A DNA stretch of 64,000 nt from an uncultured Clostridia bacterium (GCA_934130975.1 CAKOYU010000001.1:62001-126000); one strand, 5' to 3'; counted from the stretch's first letter, positions 18,284 through 27,042 are shown. Notes: generated by a model from the sequence alone, not told the origin. Made by a program: numbers and translations.

Positions 18284-18820
18284 TTAATCTAAAAATTTCT
18301 TTAAATTAAAAAATGAAAATAAAATATTTTTTATTTCTTCTTTATCACATTCTTGAACAACATTTCCACATCTAATTAAACAATCTTTTATTTTAAAATA
18401 TTTTTCATTTAATTCTTGAATAATATTTTCTTCTAAATTTTCTGATTTATTTTTAATTATTAAATAAATATTTTTTGACGCAGATTTATTTTTATTATTT
18501 TTTTCTTTAATAAATTTAATATATTCTTCTGAATATTTTTTTATTATTTTATTTTTTTCTTTTTGGGAAATATTTTGAATATTTTCTATATGATTACTTA
18601 AATCTTCTTTTTTACTTTGAATTAAAATTTGCATATCAAAATTACATGTTTTTAAAAATATTTTATATGAATTTAAAATTGATTCTTTTTCTAATTGTGT
18701 TTTTAAATTAAAATTAATTGGAATTATTTTTAATATTTTTATATATTTATTTTTTTCTATTTTTATAATTCCCTTATCTAAACATTTTTCCATTGGTATC
18801 CATTTTTGTATTGATTTTAT
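18284..18820 (-). CDS. VirB4 N-terminal-domain-like T4SS protein
   Basis: About 178 residues. IQKWIPMEKCLDKGIIKIEKNKYIKILKIIPINFNLKTQLEKESILNSYKIFLKTCNFDMQILIQSKKEDL matches the beta-rich N-terminal domain that normally opens VirB4/TrbE proteins, then a charged helical part follows. The GTG at 18829 overlaps AGGAGG; the codon at the ideal 8-base distance is ATA (18820), while the next ATG (18793) lacks a site. First gene of the operon, 17 bases before virB4. The larger protein at 37189-38400 in T4SS 2 holds the same domain in the same position relative to virB4. Confidence 0.65.
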   Translation of the reverse strand: MKSIQKWIPMEKCLDKGIIKIEKNKYIKILKIIPINFNLKTQLEKESILNSYKIFLKTCNFDMQILIQSKKEDLSNHIENIQNISQKEKNKIIKKYSEEYIKFIKEKNNKNKSASKNIYLIIKNKSENLEENIIQELNEKYFKIKDCLIRCGNVVQECDKEEIKNILFSFFNLKKFLD

Positions 18821-18868
18821 TCTTTTCACCTCCTATATTTTTTCTCCATTATTATCCATTGCAAAATT

Positions 18869-18923
18869 ATTATACTATGTTTTTTGTCTAATTGCAAGAA
18901 AAATCGTTCGACATAATTCGACT
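18869..18923 (-). promoter_or_regulatory. Sigma-A promoter with tandem Spo0A boxes upstream of T4SS 1 virB4 operon
   Basis: On the minus strand two 0A boxes, GTCGAA-type at 18917-18923 and TGTCGAA at 18907-18913, are spaced 10 bp (one helical turn). They lie just upstream of -35 TTGCAA (18892-18897); after exactly 17 bases comes -10 TATAAT (18869-18874). The first gene starts about 40 bases after the predicted transcript start. This layout is that of Spo0A-activated sigma-A promoters. Confidence 0.7.
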
Positions 18924-19033
18924 TTGGTTACTAGATAATTGTTTCAATTGTTTTTTATAAAAAATAGTTAAAATATAAACTTTTCATAGAAAAAGCACAG
19001 AAAATTATAATTAAGTTTTCTGTGCATAAAAAG

Positions 19034-19504
19034 TTAAAATACTTTATTTAAATCAGTACAAAATTCCCAAAGCCTTCTTTCATCTAATCCCCAAAAATAT
19101 AACTTGGAAACCAAAACTGCTCCTAATGGAAAATTTTTCAAGTTTTCCATTACATCTTTTTCTAATTTGGAATATCCCCATACGTCTTCCAGCACCAAGA
19201 ATATAGCTAAAATTTGTGTAGGTTTAAAAGCTTTCATATTAATTTTTCTATATTCTTTTTCAAAAACATTCTCTAACACACATAAGAACTCTGTAATGCA
19301 TTCCTCTTTATCTATTCCATAAAAAAATGGACATTTATCACTCAGATATTCTTTAAAATCTGTGTCTTCCACTGGATCACATACCTTTGTATATAGTGCA
19401 GATGTTTGATCAGTAATGGTCTTTGCTTGGGAATTATCTCCTACATTCATACATTCCCGAAGTGCTCTTTGTGCTAATTCCTCGTATTTTTCTTTTTTAT
19501 TCAT
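19034..19504 (-). CDS. Unknown soluble protein
   Basis: 156 residues, no signal peptide or membrane segment. It has four Cys and several aromatic patches (CPFFYGIDKEECITEFLCVLENVFEKEYRKINMKAFKPTQILAIFLVLEDVWGYSKLEKDVMENLKN). Predicted all-alpha. Codon use is less AT-extreme than the T4SS genes beside it, which may mean a different origin. GGAGGAAAGG precedes the ATG. I do not recognise the family. It lies between gyrB and the T4SS operon, with its own upstream gap. Confidence 0.6.
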   Translation of the reverse strand: MNKKEKYEELAQRALRECMNVGDNSQAKTITDQTSALYTKVCDPVEDTDFKEYLSDKCPFFYGIDKEECITEFLCVLENVFEKEYRKINMKAFKPTQILAIFLVLEDVWGYSKLEKDVMENLKNFPLGAVLVSKLYFWGLDERRLWEFCTDLNKVF

Positions 19505-19639
19505 TTACCTTTCCTCCTATGGATTTAATGATTATATTATACCATACGCATTATGTAAATTCAATATTTTTATCTTTTAAAAAAAATTTTTATTTTTTTG
19601 AATATAAAAAAAAATTCTGCACATAATATGTGTATAAGG

Positions 19640-20030
19640 TTAATATCAGTTGAGTAAAGAGTGTTAATAGATTAAAAATTAGTTTATTAATATTCGAGCA
19701 AAGATGTATATTGGTTCATTTTTATGGATTAATATATGTCGGCGATAAGAATATATTATGTGTATGTAAGCTATATTTTATTTAAATTTTCAAGGATTAT
19801 TTTTATATTTTTATATGGTTAAATTATATGTAATATATTTGAACTAAGATTATTCTTGTATTATATGGGGTTATTATTAGTCCCTTGAGGATGAATATAG
19901 TTTCTACTAGTGCATTTGTAGTCGAGCAACTGATTAATATATGTGGTATATAGTTTATTTGTATAGCAATATACATTAGATTAAACTACTATATATATTA
20001 GTCTGAGTGAAGATTGATATTAGCTTTATA
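19640..20030. repeat. Degenerate repeat-like non-coding stretch
   Basis: The gap 19505-20115 holds no ORF. Within it a loose motif resembling TNGAGNNAAGATNNATATTAG recurs near 19649, 19693, 19738, 19840, 19883, 19921 and 20001, at intervals that are roughly one or two times 42 bases. Individual copies are poorly conserved. Confidence 0.35.
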
Positions 20031-20033
20031 GAT

Positions 20034-20064
20034 AATAGGATTCCACAATTAGTGGAATCCTATT
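20034..20064. terminator. Hairpin downstream of gyrB
   Basis: AATAGGATTCCAC (20034-20046) and its complement (20052-20064) form a perfect 13-bp stem with a 5-base loop. Confidence 0.65.
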
Positions 20065-20071
20065 AAATTTG

Positions 20072-20111
20072 AAAAAACTGTCAACAGAAATTTCTCTCTA
20101 TCAACAGTTTT
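20072..20111 (-). terminator. gyrB terminator
   Basis: On the minus strand an 8-bp stem AAAACTGT/ACAGTTTT lies 4 bases after the gyrB stop codon and is followed by a T-run (plus-strand A6 at 20072-20077). Confidence 0.65.
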
Positions 20112-20115
20112 ATTT

Positions 20116-22047
20116 TTAAATATCTAGATTTTTTACAAATTTTGCATTTTGTTGTATAAATTCTCTTCTTGGGTTAACCTCATCACCCATTAATATATTA
20201 AATGTTTCATCAGCTTTTATTGCATCATCCATTGTTACTTGTACTAATGTTCTTCTTGCAGGGTCCATTGTTGTTTCCCATAATTGTTCAGGGTTCATTT
20301 CTCCTAAACCTTTATATCTTTGAATTGAAAGTGAATCTCTTGCTATTCCTTTTGCTTCTAGTTCTGCAAAAGCTTGATCTAGTCCTTCATCAGTATAACA
20401 ATAAATATCTTCCATTCCTCTTTTTGATAATTTAAATAGTGGTGGTTGTGCTAAATAAACATTTCCATTTTCTATAAGTGGTCTCATATATCTAAAGAAG
20501 AATGTTAACATTAATGTTCTAATATGTGCCCCATCAACATCGGCATCAGCCATTATTATTACTTTTCCATATCTAATTTTTGTAATATCAAATTCATTTC
20601 CAATTCCTGCTCCAATAGCAACAATTACTGGATTTAATTTATCATTTCCGTATATTTTATCTGCTCTTGCTTTTTCAACATTAAGCATTTTTCCCCATAA
20701 TGGTAAAATTGCTTGGAATTTTCTGTCTCTTCCTTGTTTTGCACTTCCTCCAGCAGAGTCTCCCTCTACTATATAAACTTCGCATTCTTCTGCAACTTTG
20801 CTACTACAATCAGCAAGTTTTCCTGGTAATGTTGATGTTTCTAATGCACTTTTTCTTCGAACAAGTTCTCTAGCTTTTCTTGCAGCTTCTCTAGCTCTTG
20901 ATGCACTTACACATTTTTCTAATATTGCCTTTGCAACATTTGGATTTTCTTCCAAAAATGTTGATAATGCTTCATTAACCATTGATTGAACAACACCTGT
21001 TACTTCACTATTCCCTAGTTTTGTTTTAGTTTGTCCTTCAAATTGAGGTTCTTTTACTTTTACAGAAACAACAGCTGTAATTCCTTCTCTTATATCTTCA
21101 CCTTGAAGATTTGAATCTTTATCTTTTAAGAAATTATGACTACGAGCATAATCATTAAATACTTTAGTCAATGAACGCTTAAATCCTTCTAAGTGAGTTC
21201 CTCCTTCTACTGTATTTATATTATTTACAAATGTATGAATATTTTCTGTATATGCTGAGGTGTATTGTATTGCAATTTCAACTGGTGTTTCTCCATCTCT
21301 TTCTATATATATAGGATTTGGATGTAATTTTTCTTTATTTTTATTTAAATATTCAACAAAAGATTTTAATCCACCTTCAAAACAAAATTCTGCTTTTTTA
21401 ATATTTTCTTCATCTCTTTTATCTTCTATTGTGATTTTTAAACCTTTAGTTAAAAATGCAATTTCTCTAAATCTTGTCTCTAAAGTTGTATAATCATAAT
21501 TTCTTGTTTCAAATATTGTATCATCTGCAAGAAATCTAACTTTAGTTCCAGTCTTTTTTGAGTTTCCAATTTTTTCAAGTTTTTTGATAGTTTTACCTTT
21601 TTCAAAATACATTTGATAGATTCCACCATCTCTTTGTATAGTTACCTCTGTCCATGTTGCTAGCGCATTTACAACAGATGCACCAACTCCATGTAGACCT
21701 CCAGATACTTTGTATCCACTATCTCCACCAAATTTTCCACCGGCATGTAAAACTGTATATACTGTTTCAGCAGTAGAAATATGTGTTTTAGGATGTACTT
21801 CTACTGGTATTCCTCTACCATTATCTTCTACACTTATAACATTACCTGGTTCTATTGCAACATTAATTTCTGTACAATATCCAGCCATTGCTTCATCAAC
21901 ACAGTTATCTACAATTTCATAAACTAAATGATGTAATCCTCTTACAGATGTACTTCCTATATACATACCTGGTCTTTTTCTAACAGCTTCCAAACCTTCT
22001 AGTACTTGGATTTGGTCAGCTCCATATTTGTGATTATACTTTTCCAT
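20116..22047 (-). CDS. gyrB: DNA gyrase subunit B
   Basis: 643 residues, the normal length for Gram-positive GyrB without insertion. GHKL ATPase motifs: EIVDNCVDEA, VEDNGRGIPV, GGLHGVGASVVNAL. TOPRIM: EGDSAGGSAKQGRDRKFQAILPLWGKMLNVEKAR in part and DADVDGAHIRTL. C-terminal RYKGLGEMNPEQLWETTMDPARR is intact. It provides the ATP-driven gate for GyrA. The start has AAGGAAGG upstream; recF lies 52 bases upstream, the standard origin order. Confidence 0.98.
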   Translation of the reverse strand: MEKYNHKYGADQIQVLEGLEAVRKRPGMYIGSTSVRGLHHLVYEIVDNCVDEAMAGYCTEINVAIEPGNVISVEDNGRGIPVEVHPKTHISTAETVYTVLHAGGKFGGDSGYKVSGGLHGVGASVVNALATWTEVTIQRDGGIYQMYFEKGKTIKKLEKIGNSKKTGTKVRFLADDTIFETRNYDYTTLETRFREIAFLTKGLKITIEDKRDEENIKKAEFCFEGGLKSFVEYLNKNKEKLHPNPIYIERDGETPVEIAIQYTSAYTENIHTFVNNINTVEGGTHLEGFKRSLTKVFNDYARSHNFLKDKDSNLQGEDIREGITAVVSVKVKEPQFEGQTKTKLGNSEVTGVVQSMVNEALSTFLEENPNVAKAILEKCVSASRAREAARKARELVRRKSALETSTLPGKLADCSSKVAEECEVYIVEGDSAGGSAKQGRDRKFQAILPLWGKMLNVEKARADKIYGNDKLNPVIVAIGAGIGNEFDITKIRYGKVIIMADADVDGAHIRTLMLTFFFRYMRPLIENGNVYLAQPPLFKLSKRGMEDIYCYTDEGLDQAFAELEAKGIARDSLSIQRYKGLGEMNPEQLWETTMDPARRTLVQVTMDDAIKADETFNILMGDEVNPRREFIQQNAKFVKNLDI

Positions 22048-22099
22048 TTATATTCCTTCCTTTCAATAGCACACTATTGGAAAAATTTTCAAAATGTAC

Positions 22100-23173
22100 T
22101 TAATTTTTTTCTATTATATCTCCATCTATAACATTATACGAAAAATATTTCAAATTTTCAAGTCTTAATTTTTCAGTACATGTTATTATAACTTGAATAT
22201 CTTTTATATTGTTTAAAAAGCTTTCTCGTCTTTTTGAATCTAACTCAGACATAAAATCATCTAATAATAATATTGGATATTCTCCAATGTCATCATATAT
22301 AACTTGTAATTCTGAAAGTTTTAATGATAACATTGCAGTTCTATTTTGTCCTTGTGATCCAAAAGTTCCAACTTCCTTCTTATTTATATATATAATAAAA
22401 TCATCTCTATGAATTCCTTTTGTAGTATATCCTTTTATTATATCCAATTTTCTTCTTGATTTTAATTCATTTAAAAAATTTTGTCTAGTTACAGCATCAG
22501 AAATATACTCTATTTCTATTTCTTCTTTTCCATTTGTTATACCTTGATGAATATTTTTTATTTTATTTTTTATTTTTTCTAAAAATTCTTTTCTATATTC
22601 ATATATTTTAATTCCATAATCAATTAATTTTTCATCCCAAATCTCTAATAAATTTTCATCTTTTTTTTCTGTCTTTATTTGTTTTAAATAATTATTTCTT
22701 TGTTCTAATGTTTTATTATATAATGATAATATATGCATATAATTTGGTCTTAATTGACTTATCATAATATCTAGAAATTTTCTTCTATTTTGTGGTCCAC
22801 CTTTTAAAATATTAATATCATCAGGAGTAAAAATTACTACATTTATATTCCCTAATAATTCACTTAATTTTTTTATTTTTATTCCATTTAAATAAACTTG
22901 TTTTTTATCTCCAATTTCTATTTTTATTTTTCCAGTTCTATCACTTTTTTCATAATTAATTTCTACTGATGTTTTTTCTTCATTAAATTTAATTAATTCT
23001 TTTTCTTTATTCGTTCTAAAAGATTTTCCAATACTACATAAAAATATTGATTCAATAATATTTGTTTTACCTTGAGCATTTTCTCCAAAAAATACATTAA
23101 TATTTTCGTGTAATTTTATTTCTTTATTATTATAATTCCTAAAATTATTTAATTTAATATTATTTATCCACAT
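22100..23173 (-). CDS. recF: DNA replication and repair protein RecF
   Basis: 357 residues from the ATG at 23173, six bases after GGAG; an ATG 12 bases earlier is itself part of that ribosome site. Walker A FGENAQGKTNIIES near residue 30, signature-like TKGIHRDDF and SQGQNRTAMLSLKLSEL, Walker B PILLLDDFMSELD near 305. RecF is an SMC-like ATPase that helps load RecA at gaps. It sits in the dnaN-recF-gyrB order. The S4-domain gene often found between dnaN and recF is not here. Confidence 0.97.
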   Translation of the reverse strand: MWINNIKLNNFRNYNNKEIKLHENINVFFGENAQGKTNIIESIFLCSIGKSFRTNKEKELIKFNEEKTSVEINYEKSDRTGKIKIEIGDKKQVYLNGIKIKKLSELLGNINVVIFTPDDINILKGGPQNRRKFLDIMISQLRPNYMHILSLYNKTLEQRNNYLKQIKTEKKDENLLEIWDEKLIDYGIKIYEYRKEFLEKIKNKIKNIHQGITNGKEEIEIEYISDAVTRQNFLNELKSRRKLDIIKGYTTKGIHRDDFIIYINKKEVGTFGSQGQNRTAMLSLKLSELQVIYDDIGEYPILLLDDFMSELDSKRRESFLNNIKDIQVIITCTEKLRLENLKYFSYNVIDGDIIEKN

Positions 23174-23688
23174 ATTATTCTCCATTTGTGTATAATTTTT
23201 TGTAATTTTTATTATTTTCTTTTATTTTTTAATATTTTTTCAAATATAAAATTATATTATTAAAAAATAAAAACGTCTTATTTTCGATTTTCGTGCGTCG
23301 TTTTTTTATAATTTTTTATTTTTTTTCTATTTTTTTTGATTTTTTTATATTTTTTTTATTTTTTTATTATTATTTAATTAATTTTTTTATTATTTTTATT
23401 AATTAAATAATTAATTATTTTTAATATTTTAAAAAATAATTTTTTACCCTTTAAATTGTTTTAAGTAAACTCTTGTAAAGTCGATATTTTCAAAGCATGT
23501 TTAAATCAAATCTTTTTTATTCTAATTTATTCTTTTTTTTTCTAATTTATTCTATTTTATTTATTATTTATAATTTATTATTTTATATTTTTCATTAATT
23601 TATTTTATTTTTTATTTCAATATTATGTTTACAATGTTTTTTATTTGTAAATAATAAATTTGGTCAGAAGCAATATCTGACCAAATGA
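23174..23688. other. Low-complexity T-rich gap between recF and dnaN
   Basis: About 500 bases with no credible ORF, dominated by runs of T and A. Brief more complex stretches are near 23278-23310 and 23440-23510. No structure beyond short inverted repeats such as TTAATTAATTTTTTTATTATT-type was recognised; the usual small yaaA-type gene is absent. Confidence 0.6.
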
Positions 23689-24804
23689 CTATTCTTTTAA
23701 TCTAATTGGTAAAATCATGTAAACATATTCATTGTTTTCCACAGATTTTACTAAACATGGGGAAATACTTGTACCAAATTCAACAAAAACTTCCTCATCA
23801 TCTATTGCTTTTAAACTATCAAGAAAATATTTTGGATTAAATCCTGCTTCTATGTTCTTTCCTTCTGTTGAAACATATAATTCTTCTTTAGCTTCTCCTG
23901 TCTGGTTTGTACAAGATATTGTTAATTTTCCAATATCAATTGAAACTCTTACAGGGTATTTTTTCTCTTTTTCTATAGAAGATGCTGATATTAAGCTAAT
24001 TCTTTCAAAACTATTCTGTAAATTACTCTTATTTACTCTTATTCTTGTTTCCCAATTGCTTGGTATTACTGATTTATAGTTTAAAAATTCACCATCTAAT
24101 ATACGAGTAACAATTTTACAATTTTCCATTTCGAATAATGCTTGATTTTTAGCTATTCCGATCTTAATATGTTCAAATGAATCTTGTAAAATTTTATTAA
24201 CTTCACTTAATGTTTTACCTGGAATAACTGCTTTAAAGTCATTAACTTTAGTTTGTAAATAAATACTTCTCAATGCTAATCTAAAACCGTCAACTGCAAC
24301 AACATTTAGCTTATTGTTTTCCACTTCGAATAAACAACCTGTGAATATTGGTCTGTTTTCTTCGTTACTAACAGCAAATATTGTTCTTCTAATCATATTT
24401 CTCAACATATTTTGTTCTAAATCAATTGAATTTTCTACTTCTATTTTTGGTAATTCTGGAAATTCTTCAGGATTCATTGTTGTTAATTTATATAAAGCTC
24501 CTTCACATTCAATTTCCAATAAATTATTTTCGTTTAATGTTATATAAATTTCTGTATCTGGTAATTTTCTTATTATTTCGCTAAACATTATTGCATTTAC
24601 TACAGTACTACCTTGTTCTTTAACTTCACATTCCATCACATATTCTATACCGATTTCTAAGTCATAAGTTGTTAATTTTATTTCATTATCATTAGTTTGA
24701 ATAAGTATTCCTTCTAGTATAGGCATTGTTGTTTTACTAGCTACACCTTTTACTACGGAATTTAATGCTTTAAGGATATTGTCCTTATAACAAACGATTT
24801 TCAT
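23689..24804 (-). CDS. dnaN: DNA polymerase III sliding clamp (beta subunit)
   Basis: 371 residues in three similar clamp domains. The opening MKIVCYKDNILKALNSVVKGVASKTTMPILEGILI, FTGCLFEVENNKLNVVAVDGFRLALR in domain 2, and the C-terminal YMILPIRLKE are the expected landmarks. The beta clamp tethers polymerase to DNA. AAAGGAG upstream; dnaA lies 335 bases upstream across oriC elements. Confidence 0.97.
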   Translation of the reverse strand: MKIVCYKDNILKALNSVVKGVASKTTMPILEGILIQTNDNEIKLTTYDLEIGIEYVMECEVKEQGSTVVNAIMFSEIIRKLPDTEIYITLNENNLLEIECEGALYKLTTMNPEEFPELPKIEVENSIDLEQNMLRNMIRRTIFAVSNEENRPIFTGCLFEVENNKLNVVAVDGFRLALRSIYLQTKVNDFKAVIPGKTLSEVNKILQDSFEHIKIGIAKNQALFEMENCKIVTRILDGEFLNYKSVIPSNWETRIRVNKSNLQNSFERISLISASSIEKEKKYPVRVSIDIGKLTISCTNQTGEAKEELYVSTEGKNIEAGFNPKYFLDSLKAIDDEEVFVEFGTSISPCLVKSVENNEYVYMILPIRLKE

Positions 24805-24810
24805 TTTGCC

Positions 24811-25100
24811 TCTCTCCTTTATTAATTATTAAATATAATATAAATATTATTAGTAGTAATAGTATTAGGTACTGTGGATAATGTGGAAAACTATGTGGAA
24901 ACATTTAATCCCTAAGAAAAATTGATGTGTATAACTTAGTGGATAATTTACCAATTTGTCCACATCAAATTTTTCATGTTGTGGATTTCTTAGTTATTAA
25001 CAGTTTATCAACACACTTTCAACAATTGGGTGTGGATATCTCGTGTATTGGTTCCGTAAGTAAAGATAACTTTTTTGTAACCAAACAGTTGTCCATATGA
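24811..25100. other. oriC, dnaA-dnaN half: unwinding region, DnaA-trio-like element and DnaA boxes
   Basis: An AT-rich segment (about 24811-24850) leads into TAGTAGTAATAGTATTAG (24851-24868), a run of TAN triplets like the DnaA-trio. It is followed by a DnaA box TGTGGATAA at 24873-24881. Near-consensus boxes (one mismatch to TTATCCACA) are at 24926-24934, 24938-24946, 24957-24965, 25005-25013 and 25031-25039. This is the arrangement expected where the duplex opens. No gene lies in this 334-base gap. Confidence 0.8.
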
Positions 25101-25138
25101 ACAAATTTTTTGAAACAGTATCTAAACTATTTATTTTT

Positions 25139-26494
25139 CTATTGTTCACCATTTATGATTATGTTTTTCACACTTTCCACAATTAGCTTTGTGTTATTTT
25201 TCTCTTTAACTTCTTTTTCAATTTTCTTACAAGCATGCATTACTGTAGAGTGGTCTCTATTCCCAAAATCCTCGCCTATCTTAGGATAAGACATATTGGC
25301 AACTTCTCTACATAGATACATTGCAATTTGTCTTGGAAATGCAATTTCGTTTGAACGTTTATTGCTAGATAAATCATCTTTGTTAATATTAAAATATTTA
25401 GCTACAGTATCTTTTACAAAATCAGCTGAAAGTACTTTTTCATTTGCTGCTTTAAATTCATTAATAGTATTTTCTGCTAATTCAATTGTAATTGGAGTAT
25501 GTGTAAGTGAAGCTGTAGCAATGATTTTATTGAATACTCCTTCTAATTCTCTAATATTGGAATCAATTTTGTTTGCTATGTTTGATAATATACTATCATC
25601 AACTATAATTTGTTCTTCTTGAGCTTTTTTTCTTAAAATTGCTAAACGGGTTTCATAATCTGGACAAGAAATGTCTGCTAATAATCCCCATTCGAACCTT
25701 GATTTTAGTCTATCTTCAAGAAATTGAATTTCTCTTGGTGGTTTATCACTTGAAATGATAATTTGCTTTTTATCTTCGTATAAAGCATTAAATGTGTGGA
25801 AAAATTCTTCTTGAACTCGTTCTTTTCCTGCAATAAACTGAATATCGTCAATTAATAGAACATCAATAGTTCTATATTTATTTCTAAATACCTCATTTTT
25901 GTTATCTTTTATTGCATTTATCATTTGGTTTGTAAACTTTTCAGATGTTACATATAGAATTTTTGCAGATCTGTTATTTTGCAAAATTCTATTTCCAATT
26001 GCATGCATTAAGTGAGTTTTGCCTAATCCTACGCCTCCATATAGAAATAATGGGTTGTAAGATTCACCTGGTTTATCTGCAACTGCTATTGCTGCAGCAT
26101 GTGCAAAACGGTTGTTATTTCCAACTACAAATGTATCAAAAGTGTATTTTGGATTAAGAGTAACATTTGAAATTTCAATTTCTGAATCTTGTGAATAAGA
26201 ATTATTTGATACTATTACTCCTCCACTTTCTCCATTTTGTTTGTCTTCATCTGCAAATATGGAAATATTCCAATCTTTATTTGTGATGTATTTGAAAGTA
26301 TTAAGAACTAAGTCTGCATAGCGAGTTTCTAACATTTCTCTCGCATATTTAGAATTAGCTTTTAGGACGATGGTTGTGTCAGTCATTTCAGTAATTTCAA
26401 CAGGACCAAACCAAGTTTCAAATGCAATTTCAGTCATTTCGACTCTTAGTAATTCTTTTGCTTTGTTTAATAGTTCATTTTTGTCAATTTGCAT
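25139..26494 (-). CDS. dnaA: Chromosomal replication initiator DnaA
   Basis: 451 residues from the ATG at 26494, which has AAAGGATG upstream; a longer frame would run into the DnaA-box cluster. Domain I is about 1-80, a short linker follows, then the AAA+ domain with Walker A GGVGLGKTHL and Walker B VLLIDDIQF. Domain IV ends with RDHSTVMHACKKI, the DnaA-box-binding signature. DnaA opens oriC and loads helicase. Boxes lie both before and after the gene, so autoregulation is likely. Confidence 0.98.
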   Translation of the reverse strand: MQIDKNELLNKAKELLRVEMTEIAFETWFGPVEITEMTDTTIVLKANSKYAREMLETRYADLVLNTFKYITNKDWNISIFADEDKQNGESGGVIVSNNSYSQDSEIEISNVTLNPKYTFDTFVVGNNNRFAHAAAIAVADKPGESYNPLFLYGGVGLGKTHLMHAIGNRILQNNRSAKILYVTSEKFTNQMINAIKDNKNEVFRNKYRTIDVLLIDDIQFIAGKERVQEEFFHTFNALYEDKKQIIISSDKPPREIQFLEDRLKSRFEWGLLADISCPDYETRLAILRKKAQEEQIIVDDSILSNIANKIDSNIRELEGVFNKIIATASLTHTPITIELAENTINEFKAANEKVLSADFVKDTVAKYFNINKDDLSSNKRSNEIAFPRQIAMYLCREVANMSYPKIGEDFGNRDHSTVMHACKKIEKEVKEKNNTKLIVESVKNIIINGEQ

Positions 26495-26519
26495 TTTAAA
26501 ACATCCTTTCAATAAAAAG

Positions 26520-26735
26520 TTATCCACAAAGTTTTCCACATGTGTGGATAACTTTGTAATAATTGTGTAATAAATAGTGAATTTTATACGAACAAAATTT
26601 TATTAATAATTTTATAATAAATCCCCTATCAATTCTTGTTTAGTATAATATCAGAATCGTATAAGATAAGTCAAGATGTTTGTGGATAATTTTTAAAAAA
26701 CTGTGGATAAGGACGAAAAAATTGTGGAAAACTAT
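26520..26735. other. oriC, upstream half: DnaA boxes before dnaA
   Basis: Perfect DnaA boxes at 26520-26528 (TTATCCACA), 26543-26551, 26691-26699 and 26702-26710 (TGTGGATAA), plus near matches at 26532-26540 (TTTTCCACA) and 26723-26731. With the other half this gives a bipartite origin with dnaA between, as in Bacillus subtilis. The boxes at 26520-26551 sit directly upstream of the dnaA ribosome site and may repress it. Confidence 0.85.
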
Positions 26736-26821
26736 CCTTTTATGACAAAAATATTACAAAAAATGAAAAATTATAAGTAAAAATTTTATAAAATTCATAA
26801 TTTTTTTAATATAGATTTATA

Positions 26822-26962
26822 AACTTAATAATATATTGTTTTTTATACCTTGGTGTCGCAATCTGCATATAAAAAATACTAGTATGTAGATTGCTCCATA
26901 TCGCATTCGCTTCGCTCATTTGGTCGCTTACGCGGTATTTTCAAACAATATATTATTAAGTT
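26822..26962 (+). repeat. Dispersed palindromic repeat A, copy 3
   Basis: Same orientation and interior as copy 2 (CGCAATCTGCATA...TATGTAGATTGCTCC, TCGCATTCGCTTCGCTC, CGCTTACGCGGTAT). Terminal inverted repeat AACTTAATAATATATTGTTT and its complement, 20 of 21 positions paired. It sits between the upstream DnaA-box cluster and the rpmH promoter. Confidence 0.9.
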
Positions 26963-27042
26963 CTTAAATTTTATACTAAATCGATAAATATAACAAAATC
27001 AATGAAAATTATTACACTATAACTGAAATTTTTTAAAAAGTA

